From CAZZDK01 sp964652235 (GTDB lineage Bacteria; Pseudomonadota; Alphaproteobacteria; UBA9219), in the NCBI GenBank assembly GCA_964652235.1, contig CAZZDK010000028.1:1-20603 (forward strand): a stretch of DNA of 20,603 nucleotides, written 5' to 3'. Shown piece after piece: positions 7,802-15,235 of the stretch (position 1 is its first letter; every line of letters begins with the position of its first letter). A program made the translations under genes and the position numbers. Under the pieces are notes generated by a model that saw only the letters and a program-made list of their open reading frames with translations, did not search any database and was not told where the DNA came from.

Positions 7802-7882
7802 GGACGGCGACCTTGGCCTTTTCTAAGGGCTGATTTTAACGGTTTCTTTGCTATGCCTTCTATACCTTAAAAAGGCGTGAAA

Positions 7883-7917
7883 GCCTACCCCCGTAGGCGG
7901 ACCCTTAAGGGTTTTTT
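7883..7917 (+). terminator. Double hairpin with T-run, terminator- or attenuator-like
   Basis: GCCTAC (7883-7888) and GTAGGC (7893-7898) form a perfect 6-bp stem with a CCCC loop. ACCC/GGGT around TTAA (7901-7912) follows, then a run of six T. On the plus strand this looks like a weak intrinsic terminator, but no plus-strand gene precedes it. It could end a short unseen transcript or belong to the 5' region of the kinase or SH3 genes. Confidence 0.3.
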
Positions 7918-7951
7918 CTTTTCGTCCCGTTTGACTCGTTTCATGCCAAGA

Positions 7952-8100
7952 AACGCCTGAAAGGATAGACCGCTTGACATCACTCGGCTTCCGCGCTTCG
8001 CCTTTTCCCCTGCCGGGCACGGGTTTTTGTTCGGCAACGGCTTTTTCTGTCCGGCGGGGGAAAGGCTCCTCGCAACCTCTCGTGACCCGAACGAGTTCCC
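7952..8100 (+). repeat. Dispersed hairpin repeat, copy A
   Basis: This intergenic element is closely matched by copy B at 18292-18440. Shared blocks include AACGCCTGAA, ACATCACTCGGCTTCCGCGC and CTCCTCGCAACCTCTCGTGA. The central arms, about 8001-8016 and 8051-8065, pair into a roughly 15-bp stem (CCCCTGCCGG against CCGGCGGGGG), with a smaller GTT/AAC hairpin inside it. It ends 25 bases before the hybrid kinase start. Short frames through it exist on the minus strand, but they read the same non-gene sequence in both copies. Together with the double hairpin it accounts for most of the 7802-8124 gap. Confidence 0.8.
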
Positions 8101-8124
8101 TCATCTGTTCGTTGGATATCTTCT

Positions 8125-10785
8125 GTGATCGATAAACCGAAGCATCGCCCGTTCATCCTGATCCCGCTTTTGCTGATGATCGCGTTTCTCGGCCTGTTCG
8201 CGGCGACCGAATACCGCAAGCACACGGCCGATTACGCCATTCGAAACATCGTTAACGCGCCGATCGTGGCCGGCGCTCGCAAGCTCCAAGACGCCGTGGC
8301 CGAATTCGAAAGCGAAGTGGACCTCTATTTCGTCACCGGCAAGGCCAATGGGGAAAAAGACAAGGAGATACGGGAACTTTTCGAGAAAGTCCTGAAAGAA
8401 GAGTCAATCTTGACGGCTTTGTTCTTGAACGAGGCTTTTAATTCGGGGGAGAGCCTCTATCAGATCGACAAAATGAACGACGTCAAGAACGAAGTCGCGG
8501 AGCTAAGGAAAAAACTTTCCGCGGAAGGCCCCCTTTTTTCCGGCGGAACCTGGGAGGAGGCCAGAGAAGGAGTCGACAGGCTGATCCAGGGCACGCGGGA
8601 AGTGAGCGATTACGCCGAACGCGCGCACAGGGAAGAAATCGACTATCTGCTGCGCAACATCGATTCTTATGAAAAACAACGGGGCGTTCTGGCGGCCTTC
8701 GTTCTTTTCAGCGGCCTTCTTCTTATCCTTTCCCTTCTGGACAATATCTGCCGCTACAGGCGCAACGCCGAACGGGCCTTGGCCGCCGAACATTACAACG
8801 CGCTTTTCGCCGCCGCTTTGCAGTCCACGCGCGTGGGCGTTTTGATCCGCGATATGCAAAAGGAGAACAGCCCCGTCGTCTTCGTCAACGCGGCCTTTTC
8901 GCGCCTGACGGGCTATGCGCCCGAAGACATCGTAAGCGAGAATATGGAATTCCTTTTCGGCTGGAAGACCGACGCCGCCGCTATGACGGCTTTTCGCCGG
9001 GCGCTTGCGCTTCATGAGACGGCGACCTTCGACCTTTTGGTTTATCGCAAGGACGGCTCGCCGTTTTGGAGCGAATGGCACCTCAGCCCCGTCATGGACT
9101 CGCAAGGCAAGCTGACGCATTTCGTCAGCCTTTTCACCGACACGACGGCCATTCGCGAGACGCAGGAGGATTTAATCCAGGCCAAGCAAATGGCCCAGCG
9201 CGCCAGCGCGATCAAGACGAACTTCCTGGCCATGATGAGCCACGAGATACGGACCCCCATCAACGGGATTACGGGCGTTTTGAAATTGCTTGAGGAAACG
9301 CCTTTGGACGCCGATCAAAAGCACCTGGTCGGCATCGCCAGGACGTCGAGCGCCGCCCTTCACGGCATCATCAACGACATTCTGGACTACGCGAAGATCG
9401 AGGCCGGGAAGGTCGAGCTTTTCGACGAGCCGTTCGTTCTTCCCGAATTGGTCGATAATGTCGTCGGCCTTTTCCAGACCCTGGTGGCGGAAAAGGGCGT
9501 CTCGCTCGCGTGCGAGCTTGCGCCTGAAATTCCTCCAAACCTTGTGGGCGATCAGGGGCGGGTCAGGCAGATTCTTCTCAATCTCCTCTCGAACGCCATC
9601 AAGTTCACGGACAAAGGGTTCGTCCAACTGCGGGCCTTTCCCCTTATGGAACAGGAAGTGCGCGGCAAACCCGGCCTTCTCTTGCGTTTCGAGGTGCTGG
9701 ATTCCGGAATCGGCATCAGCCCGGAGGACCAGGAAAAACTCTTCCGCGAGTTCAGCCAGGTGGAGCGGTCCTTTACCCGGCGTTTCGGCGGCACGGGATT
9801 GGGTCTGGCCATTTGCAGGCGGCTGGTCGAGCTGTTCGGCGGCGAGATCGGGGTGGAAAGCCAGCCCGGCAAGGGAAGCCGTTTTTGGTTCATGATCCCG
9901 CTTCAGATAGGGGAAGAGGGGGCAAGACGCGAGGAGGGAGCTTATTGCAATCTCGAAGACGCCCCCGTCGATACCGGGCGCGCCTATCATATCCTTCTCG
10001 TCGAAGACAACGACACGAACCGGCTCGTCGCGCGGCGCTACCTGGAAAAGGCCGGTTTTCTTGTGGAAGAAGCCGTCAACGGCGTGGAGGCCACGGAAAA
10101 AACGCAGCTTGCGGACTTCGATTTGATCCTGATGGACGTATCTATGCCGGAGATGGACGGGATGCTCGCCACCTGCCACATAAGAGCGCAGGGCGGCGGC
10201 AACGCCAACGTCCCCATCATCGCGCTGACTGCCCACGCCATGACGGGCGACAGGGAATTGTGCCTGGCGGCGGGTATGAACGATTATCTGAACAAGCCCT
10301 TGGATTACGACGAACTGCTCAGGACGCTCGGACGCTGGCTGCGTTTGCGCGTGCCGGAGCGGCGAAAGAGCGCCGAAGAGGCCGAAAAGCCGCCCGCGCC
10401 CGATCCGCCGCCTTCCCCCCATCTGATCGCGGCCGGGCTGGAGGCCTTTCCTGAGTTCGACCCCGCTGTTTTGCAGCGTATGAAAGACGATCTCGGTCCC
10501 GCGTCCGTGGAGCAGGTGACGAGGACCTTTCTCGCCGATTCCCTTCGCCGCCTTCCTTCCTTCGAAGGAGCCTCGCGCGAGACCGTTCTCGATACGGCGC
10601 ACACGCTTAAAAGCTGCAGCGCGAATTGCGGCCTGACCCGGTTCAGCAAGCTCATGCAGGCGCTTGAATCCGCCGCCGCTCGCGACGATAAGGAAGAAAT
10701 GGCGTTTCTTTTGGGCAAGGTCCAGGAAACCTATGCCGCCGCCCGCGCCAGGCTTGAATCCGAAAAAGGGACATACGCGGGGTAA
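8125..10785 (+). CDS. Hybrid sensor histidine kinase with LOV-like PAS, receiver and HPt domains
   Basis: The 886-residue inner-membrane kinase has TM1 at about 10-26, a mostly helical periplasmic domain (about 30-185) and TM2 at 187-207. A PAS domain (about 236-345) follows, then HisKA with MMSHEIRTPINGI (phospho-His373), and a HATPase with the N box around Asn490, DSGIGI at 526-531 and GGTGLGLAI from about 555. Next are a receiver (about 620-740; phospho-Asp671 in LILMDVSMPEMDG, Lys724) and an HPt domain with AHTLKSCSANCG (His826). All phosphorelay residues are present, so the chain His-Asp-His is complete and needs an external response regulator, which is not nearby. The PAS sequence is LOV-like but has Met274 where the flavin-binding Cys would be. 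The start is GTG at 8125, with only a weak TTGGAT upstream. It is probably co-transcribed with the antiporter gene. Confidence 0.93.
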   Translation: MIDKPKHRPFILIPLLLMIAFLGLFAATEYRKHTADYAIRNIVNAPIVAGARKLQDAVAEFESEVDLYFVTGKANGEKDKEIRELFEKVLKEESILTALFLNEAFNSGESLYQIDKMNDVKNEVAELRKKLSAEGPLFSGGTWEEAREGVDRLIQGTREVSDYAERAHREEIDYLLRNIDSYEKQRGVLAAFVLFSGLLLILSLLDNICRYRRNAERALAAEHYNALFAAALQSTRVGVLIRDMQKENSPVVFVNAAFSRLTGYAPEDIVSENMEFLFGWKTDAAAMTAFRRALALHETATFDLLVYRKDGSPFWSEWHLSPVMDSQGKLTHFVSLFTDTTAIRETQEDLIQAKQMAQRASAIKTNFLAMMSHEIRTPINGITGVLKLLEETPLDADQKHLVGIARTSSAALHGIINDILDYAKIEAGKVELFDEPFVLPELVDNVVGLFQTLVAEKGVSLACELAPEIPPNLVGDQGRVRQILLNLLSNAIKFTDKGFVQLRAFPLMEQEVRGKPGLLLRFEVLDSGIGISPEDQEKLFREFSQVERSFTRRFGGTGLGLAICRRLVELFGGEIGVESQPGKGSRFWFMIPLQIGEEGARREEGAYCNLEDAPVDTGRAYHILLVEDNDTNRLVARRYLEKAGFLVEEAVNGVEATEKTQLADFDLILMDVSMPEMDGMLATCHIRAQGGGNANVPIIALTAHAMTGDRELCLAAGMNDYLNKPLDYDELLRTLGRWLRLRVPERRKSAEEAEKPPAPDPPPSPHLIAAGLEAFPEFDPAVLQRMKDDLGPASVEQVTRTFLADSLRRLPSFEGASRETVLDTAHTLKSCSANCGLTRFSKLMQALESAAARDDKEEMAFLLGKVQETYAAARARLESEKGTYAG

Positions 10786-10796
10786 GAGGGAGAAAG

Positions 10797-12515
10797 ATGG
10801 AGCATAATCTTTCCTTAATCACGACGATCGCCAGCGGTTTTTCTCTGGCTCTTTTGTTCGGGTTTATTTCCGAGAGACTCAAGATACCGGCTCTGGTCGG
10901 CTACCTTTTCGCCGGGATCCTTATCGGTCCCGCCACGCCGGGCTTTGTGGCGGATTCCGGAATCGCGTCCCAACTTTCGGAAATCGGCATTATGCTTTTG
11001 ATGTTCGGCGTCGGACTTCATTTCTCCCTTGACGACCTGCTTGAGGTCAAACGCATCGCCGTTCCGGGAGCCGTCGTTCAAATGGGATTCGCCACGGTTC
11101 TTGGGGCCGTAGTGGCTTTTTACGGATGGGGATGGAATTTCGGTGCGGCGCTGATCTTCGGCCTGTGCCTGTCTTGCGCCAGCACGGTTGTCCTGATCAA
11201 AGCGCTGGAGATGAGGGGGCTTTTGGACACCATGAATGGACGGATCGCCGTCGGGTGGCTTATCGTCGAAGACTTGGCCACCATCGTCATTCTGGTCCTT
11301 TTGCCTGTGCTTGCCGGTTTGCTGGGCGGAAAGGTCGGAGCGCCGGGCGATTCCGCGACGTTGTGGCGCACCGTCGCGGAGACGATGATCGAGATCGTCG
11401 GTTTTATGGCCCTTATGCTGATTGTTGCCCGTCGCGCTCTTCCCTGGATTCTGGGGCACATCGCGCGGATCGGTTCGCGCGAGCTTTTTACCCTTGCCGT
11501 TATAACGGCGGCGATAGGCATCGCTTTCGGCGCCTCGAAGCTTTTCGGCGTTTCTTTCGCCTTGGGCGCCTTTTTCGCGGGCATGGTTCTAAGCGAATCC
11601 GAGTTCAGCCATAGGGTCGCGCACGATTCGCTTCCCCTGCGCGACGCCTTCGCCGTCCTCTTTTTTGTGGCGGTCGGTATGTTGTTCGAGCCGAAAGTTT
11701 TAGTCGATTCGCCTTTGCGCGTGCTCACCGTCGTGACGATCATCGTCGTCGGCAAATCCGTCGCCGCCATGATCCTCGTTCTGGCTTTCAGGTATCCTTT
11801 GAACGCGGCCCTGACGGTTGCGGCCAGCCTTGCCCAGATCGGCGAATTTTCGTTCATTCTGGCCGGAATGGGGCTGGCCCTCGGCTTGCTGCCGCAAGAG
11901 GGCATGAGCCTCGTTCTCGCGGCGGCATTAATAACGATCGCCTTGAATCCTCTTCTTTTCGCGGTCATTTCGCCCATCAGGCTGTGGGCCTTGAAGAAGG
12001 CGCGTTTCGCGCGTTGTCTTAAGGATCGCGCCGATCCTCTCGCCGAGCTGCCGGAATCCACGGAGCTTAAATACCTTCAGGGACAAGTCGTTTTGGTCGG
12101 CTATGGCAGCGTCGGACGGAAAATTACAGAGGCTCTGCTCGGTCGCAGAATTCCTTTCGTCGTCGTGGACGAGAATCGCGAATATGTGGAGGAATTGAGG
12201 AAAAAAGGCGTTCCTTCCGTTTCGGGAAATGCGGCCGATCCGTCGGTTCTGATTCAGGCGCATATAACCAAGGCTAAGATGCTTGTCATTGCGACGGCGG
12301 ATCCGCTCGACGTTCGGCGGGTCGCGGAAAATGCGAGGAAAACGAATCCTTCCATAGAAATAGTCTTACGCACGCGTGGTGATCGCGATTTGCAGCACCT
12401 CCGCGCGGAAAATATAGGGCTCGTCTTTTGCGGCAAGGAGCAGATTGCGAAAGGAATGGTCGAACACATCTTGGATAAGATATCGCCTTCCTTTGGTTTT
12501 CGGACGTCGAGGTAG
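10797..12515 (+). CDS. ybaL: YbaL/KefB-type cation:proton antiporter (CPA2) with RCK domain
   Basis: The 572-residue inner-membrane protein has a CPA2 antiporter domain of about 12 helices (about 5-395) and a cytoplasmic TrkA-N/RCK Rossmann domain from about 428, with VLVGYGSVGRK (GYGSVG at 435-440). The segments LVGYLFAGILIGPATPGF, LMFGVGLHFSL, GLCLSCASTVVL and GWLIVEDL closely match what I remember of E. coli YbaL. The family exchanges K+ (or Na+) for H+, and the RCK domain senses nucleotides such as NAD(H). The ribosome site AGAGGGA sits over the kinase stop codon, 11 bases between genes, so an operon with the hybrid kinase is likely. I infer a stress or redox link between the two. Confidence 0.92.
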   Translation: MEHNLSLITTIASGFSLALLFGFISERLKIPALVGYLFAGILIGPATPGFVADSGIASQLSEIGIMLLMFGVGLHFSLDDLLEVKRIAVPGAVVQMGFATVLGAVVAFYGWGWNFGAALIFGLCLSCASTVVLIKALEMRGLLDTMNGRIAVGWLIVEDLATIVILVLLPVLAGLLGGKVGAPGDSATLWRTVAETMIEIVGFMALMLIVARRALPWILGHIARIGSRELFTLAVITAAIGIAFGASKLFGVSFALGAFFAGMVLSESEFSHRVAHDSLPLRDAFAVLFFVAVGMLFEPKVLVDSPLRVLTVVTIIVVGKSVAAMILVLAFRYPLNAALTVAASLAQIGEFSFILAGMGLALGLLPQEGMSLVLAAALITIALNPLLFAVISPIRLWALKKARFARCLKDRADPLAELPESTELKYLQGQVVLVGYGSVGRKITEALLGRRIPFVVVDENREYVEELRKKGVPSVSGNAADPSVLIQAHITKAKMLVIATADPLDVRRVAENARKTNPSIEIVLRTRGDRDLQHLRAENIGLVFCGKEQIAKGMVEHILDKISPSFGFRTSR

Positions 12516-12524
12516 TTTACCGTG

Positions 12525-12613
12525 ACCTGCCCGGCTTCGTGTCCGTTGGACTACGCTGCGGCTTGCCGAGGCGCAGCTTGCGAGGCAAGCGAAGACTGGT
12601 GGACCTGATCGGG
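12525..12613. repeat. 89-bp direct repeat, copy 1, carrying a tRNA-Ala 3' end
   Basis: This copy matches 12721-12775 plus 12876-12909 exactly. Its last 17 bases (12597-12613) equal the 3' end of the minus-strand tRNA-Ala, including CCA; the other 72 bases equal the sequence immediately downstream of that tRNA. Inside, CTTGCC and GGCAAG can form a hairpin. The unique spacer 12614-12720 has no recognisable gene. Antisense frames across it run into the gap and look like non-coding repeat. Confidence 0.8.
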
Positions 12614-12720
12614 CCCCGCGACCGCGCAGGGGCGGTAGCCCCGAAGCGGCGCAAACAAAAAACCCGCGACTGTGAACGGCGAAGCCGCGCAACAGCGCGA
12701 AAGAATAAAATCATTGCGGA

Positions 12721-12909
12721 ACCTGCCCGGCTTCGTGTCCGTTGGACTACGCTGCGGCTTGCCGAGGCGCAGCTTNNNNNNNNNNNNNNNNNNNNNNNNN
12801 NNNNNNNNNNNNNNNNNNNNNNNNNNNNNNNNNNNNNNNNNNNNNNNNNNNNNNNNNNNNNNNNNNNNNNNNNNNGCGAGGCAAGCGAAGACTGGTGGAC
12901 CTGATCGGG
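12721..12909. repeat. 89-bp direct repeat, copy 2, split by the assembly gap
   Basis: The left 55 bases (12721-12775) and right 34 bases (12876-12909) join to reproduce copy 1 without a mismatch when the N run is ignored. The right end lies inside the intact tRNA-Ala. The start-to-start distance to copy 1 is 196 bases. Confidence 0.8.
12776..12875. other. Assembly gap (100 N)
   Basis: Exactly 100 undetermined bases, the conventional length for a scaffold gap of unknown size. Frames crossing it are meaningless. Confidence 0.98.
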
Positions 12910-12968
12910 ATCGAACCGACGACCTCCTCATTGCGAACGAGGCGCTCTCCCAGCTGAGCTACAGGCCC
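12893..12968 (-). tRNA. tRNA-Ala (anticodon CGC)
   Basis: Read on the minus strand, the 76 bases fold as a cloverleaf. The acceptor stem is GGGCCTG/CAGGTCC with the G3:U70 wobble pair that identifies alanine tRNA. The D arm reads TAGCTCAGCTGGGAGAGC. The anticodon stem is CCTCG/TGAGG, closed by a G.U pair, with loop TTCGCAA, giving anticodon CGC (decoding GCG). The T loop reads TTCGATC. Discriminator A and an encoded CCA end the gene. A good promoter lies upstream. Its last 17 bases are duplicated at 12597-12613. Confidence 0.93.
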
Positions 12969-13001
12969 TTGTCTTCCTTCATTTAAGACGGGAAGGGGCC
13001 T

Positions 13002-13030
13002 TTTATGATGACGAAGCGGGCTTCTGTCAA
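13002..13030 (-). promoter_or_regulatory. Promoter for tRNA-Ala
   Basis: On the minus strand a perfect TTGACA (13030-13025) is followed after 17 bases by CATAAA (13007-13002), and the tRNA begins 33 bases further on. Spacing and distance suit a sigma70-type promoter. Confidence 0.5.
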
Positions 13031-13099
13031 GCTTCCCTTGCCAGTCCGCCCGTAAGGCCTTACCCTGATGGCCGAATCCACAGGAGAAAGAGGCCCTTC

Positions 13100-13393
13100 A
13101 TGTCCGTCTTTACTGCTCTTTTCGCCGCCTTGCGGGACGTTTTGATCCTGGCTCTCAACCTTTACGTCTGGATTTTAATTGTAGGCGCGGTCCTAAGCTG
13201 GCTCGTCGCCTTCGACGTGGTTAACATCCGCAACCGCTTCGTCAAGGCGGTGGGGGATTTCTGTTACCGTCTGACCGAGCCGGTTTTGCGGCCTATCCGG
13301 CGGTTTCTGCCGCTTATCGGCGGGATCGACCTTTCGCCCCTCGTCGTCATCTTCGCGATTTTCTTCCTGCAATCCTTTCTGGCCCGGCTTTAG
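13100..13393 (+). CDS. yggT: YggT family membrane protein
   Basis: The 97-residue protein has two hydrophobic segments (about 15-37 and 72-95) around a conserved cytoplasmic stretch with LTEPVLRPIRRFLP at 58-71 and GGIDLSPLVV, the hallmark of YggT. The family is linked in some bacteria to osmotic tolerance or cell division, and its molecular role is unsettled. AGGAGA at 13082-13087 provides the ribosome site. The stop is 3 bases before folD, so the two are probably co-transcribed with the glycosyltransferase. Confidence 0.92.
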   Translation: MSVFTALFAALRDVLILALNLYVWILIVGAVLSWLVAFDVVNIRNRFVKAVGDFCYRLTEPVLRPIRRFLPLIGGIDLSPLVVIFAIFFLQSFLARL

Positions 13394-13396
13394 TCC

Positions 13397-14275
13397 ATGT
13401 CCGCTCGGATCATCGACGGCGCGGCGCTCGCCGCGCGTATCAGGGCCGAAGTCAAGGCCCATGCCGAGGACATGAAGACCCGCCAGGGCGGGATCGTGCC
13501 GGGGCTGGCCGTCCTTCTCGTGGGAGACAATCCGGCCAGCCAATCCTACGTTCGCAGCAAGAACCGCGTATGCGAGGAGGTGGGCTTTCGCTCCTACGGG
13601 CATGAGCTTCCGGCCAGCACCACGGAGGAAGAGCTTTTGGAATTGATCGCGGATTTGAACGCCAATCCGCAGGTGAACGGGATTCTCGTTCAATTGCCTC
13701 TGCCGGAACATATCGACGAACGGAGGATTATCCACGCCGTCGATCCGATCAAGGACGTGGACGGCTTTCATCCCGTGAATATTGGGCGGCAGATGGGGGG
13801 GCTTATGAGCCTTGCGCCCTGCACGCCGACGGCTTGTATGCTGCTGCTTGGGGAAGTTTTTCCTGATTTGGCGGGGAAAAAAGCGCTCGTCGTGGGACGT
13901 TCGAACATCGTGGGCAAACCCGCCGCGCTTATGCTGCTGGCGGCGAACTGCACCGTGACGATCGCGCATTCGCGCACGCGCGAGCTGGCCGAAGAATGTC
14001 GCCGCGCGGATATTCTCGTCGCGGCGATGGGCAAGCCGAAGTTTATCCAGGGCGATTGGATCAAGCCCGGCGCGGTCGTGATCGACGTGGGCGTCAACCG
14101 CATAACCGATCCCGCGACGGGCAAAAACCGCCTGGTGGGCGACGTGGATTTCGAGGCCGCGAAGGAAGTCGCCAGCGCGATCACGCCCGTTCCGGGCGGC
14201 GTCGGGCCGATGACCATCGCGTGCCTTATGCGCAATACGCTGCAGGCCACGATGATGCAAAACGGGTGGGCTTGA
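13397..14275 (+). CDS. folD: Bifunctional methylenetetrahydrofolate dehydrogenase / methenyltetrahydrofolate cyclohydrolase FolD
   Basis: The 292-residue cytoplasmic enzyme interconverts 5,10-methylene-, methenyl- and 10-formyl-tetrahydrofolate using NADP. Family motifs are GDNPASQSYVRSKNRVCEEVG (43-63; catalytic Lys55), ILVQLPLP, IKDVDGFHPVN, PCTPTACM, the nucleotide loop VVGRSNIVGKP and ITPVPGGVGPMTIACL near the C-terminus. Length is normal. It follows yggT after 3 bases and precedes the glycosyltransferase by a single base. The start ATG matches the usual N-terminus (ARIIDGAALA). Confidence 0.97.
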   Translation: MSARIIDGAALAARIRAEVKAHAEDMKTRQGGIVPGLAVLLVGDNPASQSYVRSKNRVCEEVGFRSYGHELPASTTEEELLELIADLNANPQVNGILVQLPLPEHIDERRIIHAVDPIKDVDGFHPVNIGRQMGGLMSLAPCTPTACMLLLGEVFPDLAGKKALVVGRSNIVGKPAALMLLAANCTVTIAHSRTRELAEECRRADILVAAMGKPKFIQGDWIKPGAVVIDVGVNRITDPATGKNRLVGDVDFEAAKEVASAITPVPGGVGPMTIACLMRNTLQATMMQNGWA

Positions 14276-14276
14276 A

Positions 14277-15059
14277 ATGAAAGAACCGGTCAAGCTCAGC
14301 GCGCTGGTCGTGGCGCATAACGAGGCCGAACAATTGGCCGAGTGCCTCGCGGGCCTGTCCTTTGCCGACGAGATCGTCGTGGTTCTGGACCGCTGCACCG
14401 ACGCTTCGCGCACGATCGCGATCGGCTGCGGCGCGCGGATCGTGGAAGGCGAATGGCCGCTCGAAGGGCCGCGCCGCCAGGCGGGACAGGCGGCCTGCCT
14501 GGGCCGCTGGATTTTCGAGGTCGATGCCGACGAACGCGTGCCTGACGCGCTGGGCCGCGAGATTTTGTCCGTCCTCTGGGCGCGGGAGGCCCAGGCCGAC
14601 GGGCCGGATTGGTGGCGCATCTCTTTCGACAATTACATCGGCGAGAGACTCGTGCGCTACGGCTGGGGGGCGCAGTTCGGCGTCGGGGCCAAGGCGGTTT
14701 TGTACCGCAAGGGCGCGAAAAGCTGGGGCAGCCAGCGCGTGCACCCGAAGGTGAAAATGCTGGGCGTCGCAGGGCCGAACCTGGAGGCGCGCATGACGCA
14801 TTTGGTGGATAAAAATATTTCCGATATGATCGCGCGGCTGGATCGCTACACGTCTCTTCGCGCGCAGGATTTGGTGGACGAAAAGGACCAAAGCACCTAC
14901 CGCAAAAACGTCGCGCGGATTTTCGGGCGTTTTTGGAAATGCTTCGTGTTGCGCAAGGGGTACCGCGAGGGCGTCCTCGGTTTCGTGATCGCGCTCTTTG
15001 CCGGGCTTTACCCGTTTTTATCGTATGCAAAGGCGCAGGAAATCCTTCACAAAAAATAA
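14277..15059 (+). CDS. Family 2 glycosyltransferase, WaaE/KdtX-like
   Basis: The 260-residue GT-A protein starts with LSALVVAHNEAEQLAECL (7-24) and has VVVLDRCTDAS at 34-44 and the metal/nucleotide-sugar motif FEVDADERV (DADE at 83-86). The remainder resembles LPS-core glycosyltransferases of the WaaE type (for example WWRISFDNYIGERLVRYGW and VHPKVKM). It probably adds a sugar to the lipopolysaccharide core at the inner face of the membrane. A hydrophobic C-terminal segment (VLGFVIALFAGLYPFLSY) could anchor it. The ATG follows the folD stop by one base, with a GGGTGGG stretch inside the folD end as possible ribosome site. Confidence 0.87.
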   Translation: MKEPVKLSALVVAHNEAEQLAECLAGLSFADEIVVVLDRCTDASRTIAIGCGARIVEGEWPLEGPRRQAGQAACLGRWIFEVDADERVPDALGREILSVLWAREAQADGPDWWRISFDNYIGERLVRYGWGAQFGVGAKAVLYRKGAKSWGSQRVHPKVKMLGVAGPNLEARMTHLVDKNISDMIARLDRYTSLRAQDLVDEKDQSTYRKNVARIFGRFWKCFVLRKGYREGVLGFVIALFAGLYPFLSYAKAQEILHKK

Positions 15060-15235
15060 AAAGCCATATTTTCCGGATCAAATTGCCTGAAAATGGCCAT
15101 GTTTTCCTGAGAGATAAGAATCCGAGGCGCATCCTTTAGGAAACGTTAAGGAAAAAGGCCTTCAGAGGCCCGGCTCAACCGTTTCTTAGGGATATTGTGC
15201 TAAGGTTTTTTCATATTTTAAGGAGCCGTTTTGGC

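Noticed and set aside
7823..8289. Small minus-strand frames in the repeat upstream of the kinase
   Set aside because: Similar peptide strings also appear in the second repeat copy, which shows they are translated repeat, and the hairpin structure explains the conservation better.
9172..10602. Long minus-strand open frame (476 codons) across the hybrid kinase
   Set aside because: It lies antisense to clear kinase, receiver and HPt motifs; its product has no recognisable domain and the skewed, Arg/His/Gly-rich composition of a shadow frame in GC-rich DNA.
12539..12986. Open frames running through the N gap on both strands
   Set aside because: They exist only because N codons are not counted as stops, and they read through tRNA and repeat sequence.
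13193..14632. Minus-strand open frame (479 codons) across yggT, folD and the glycosyltransferase
   Set aside because: It spans three well-recognised genes in antisense and has no family resemblance.
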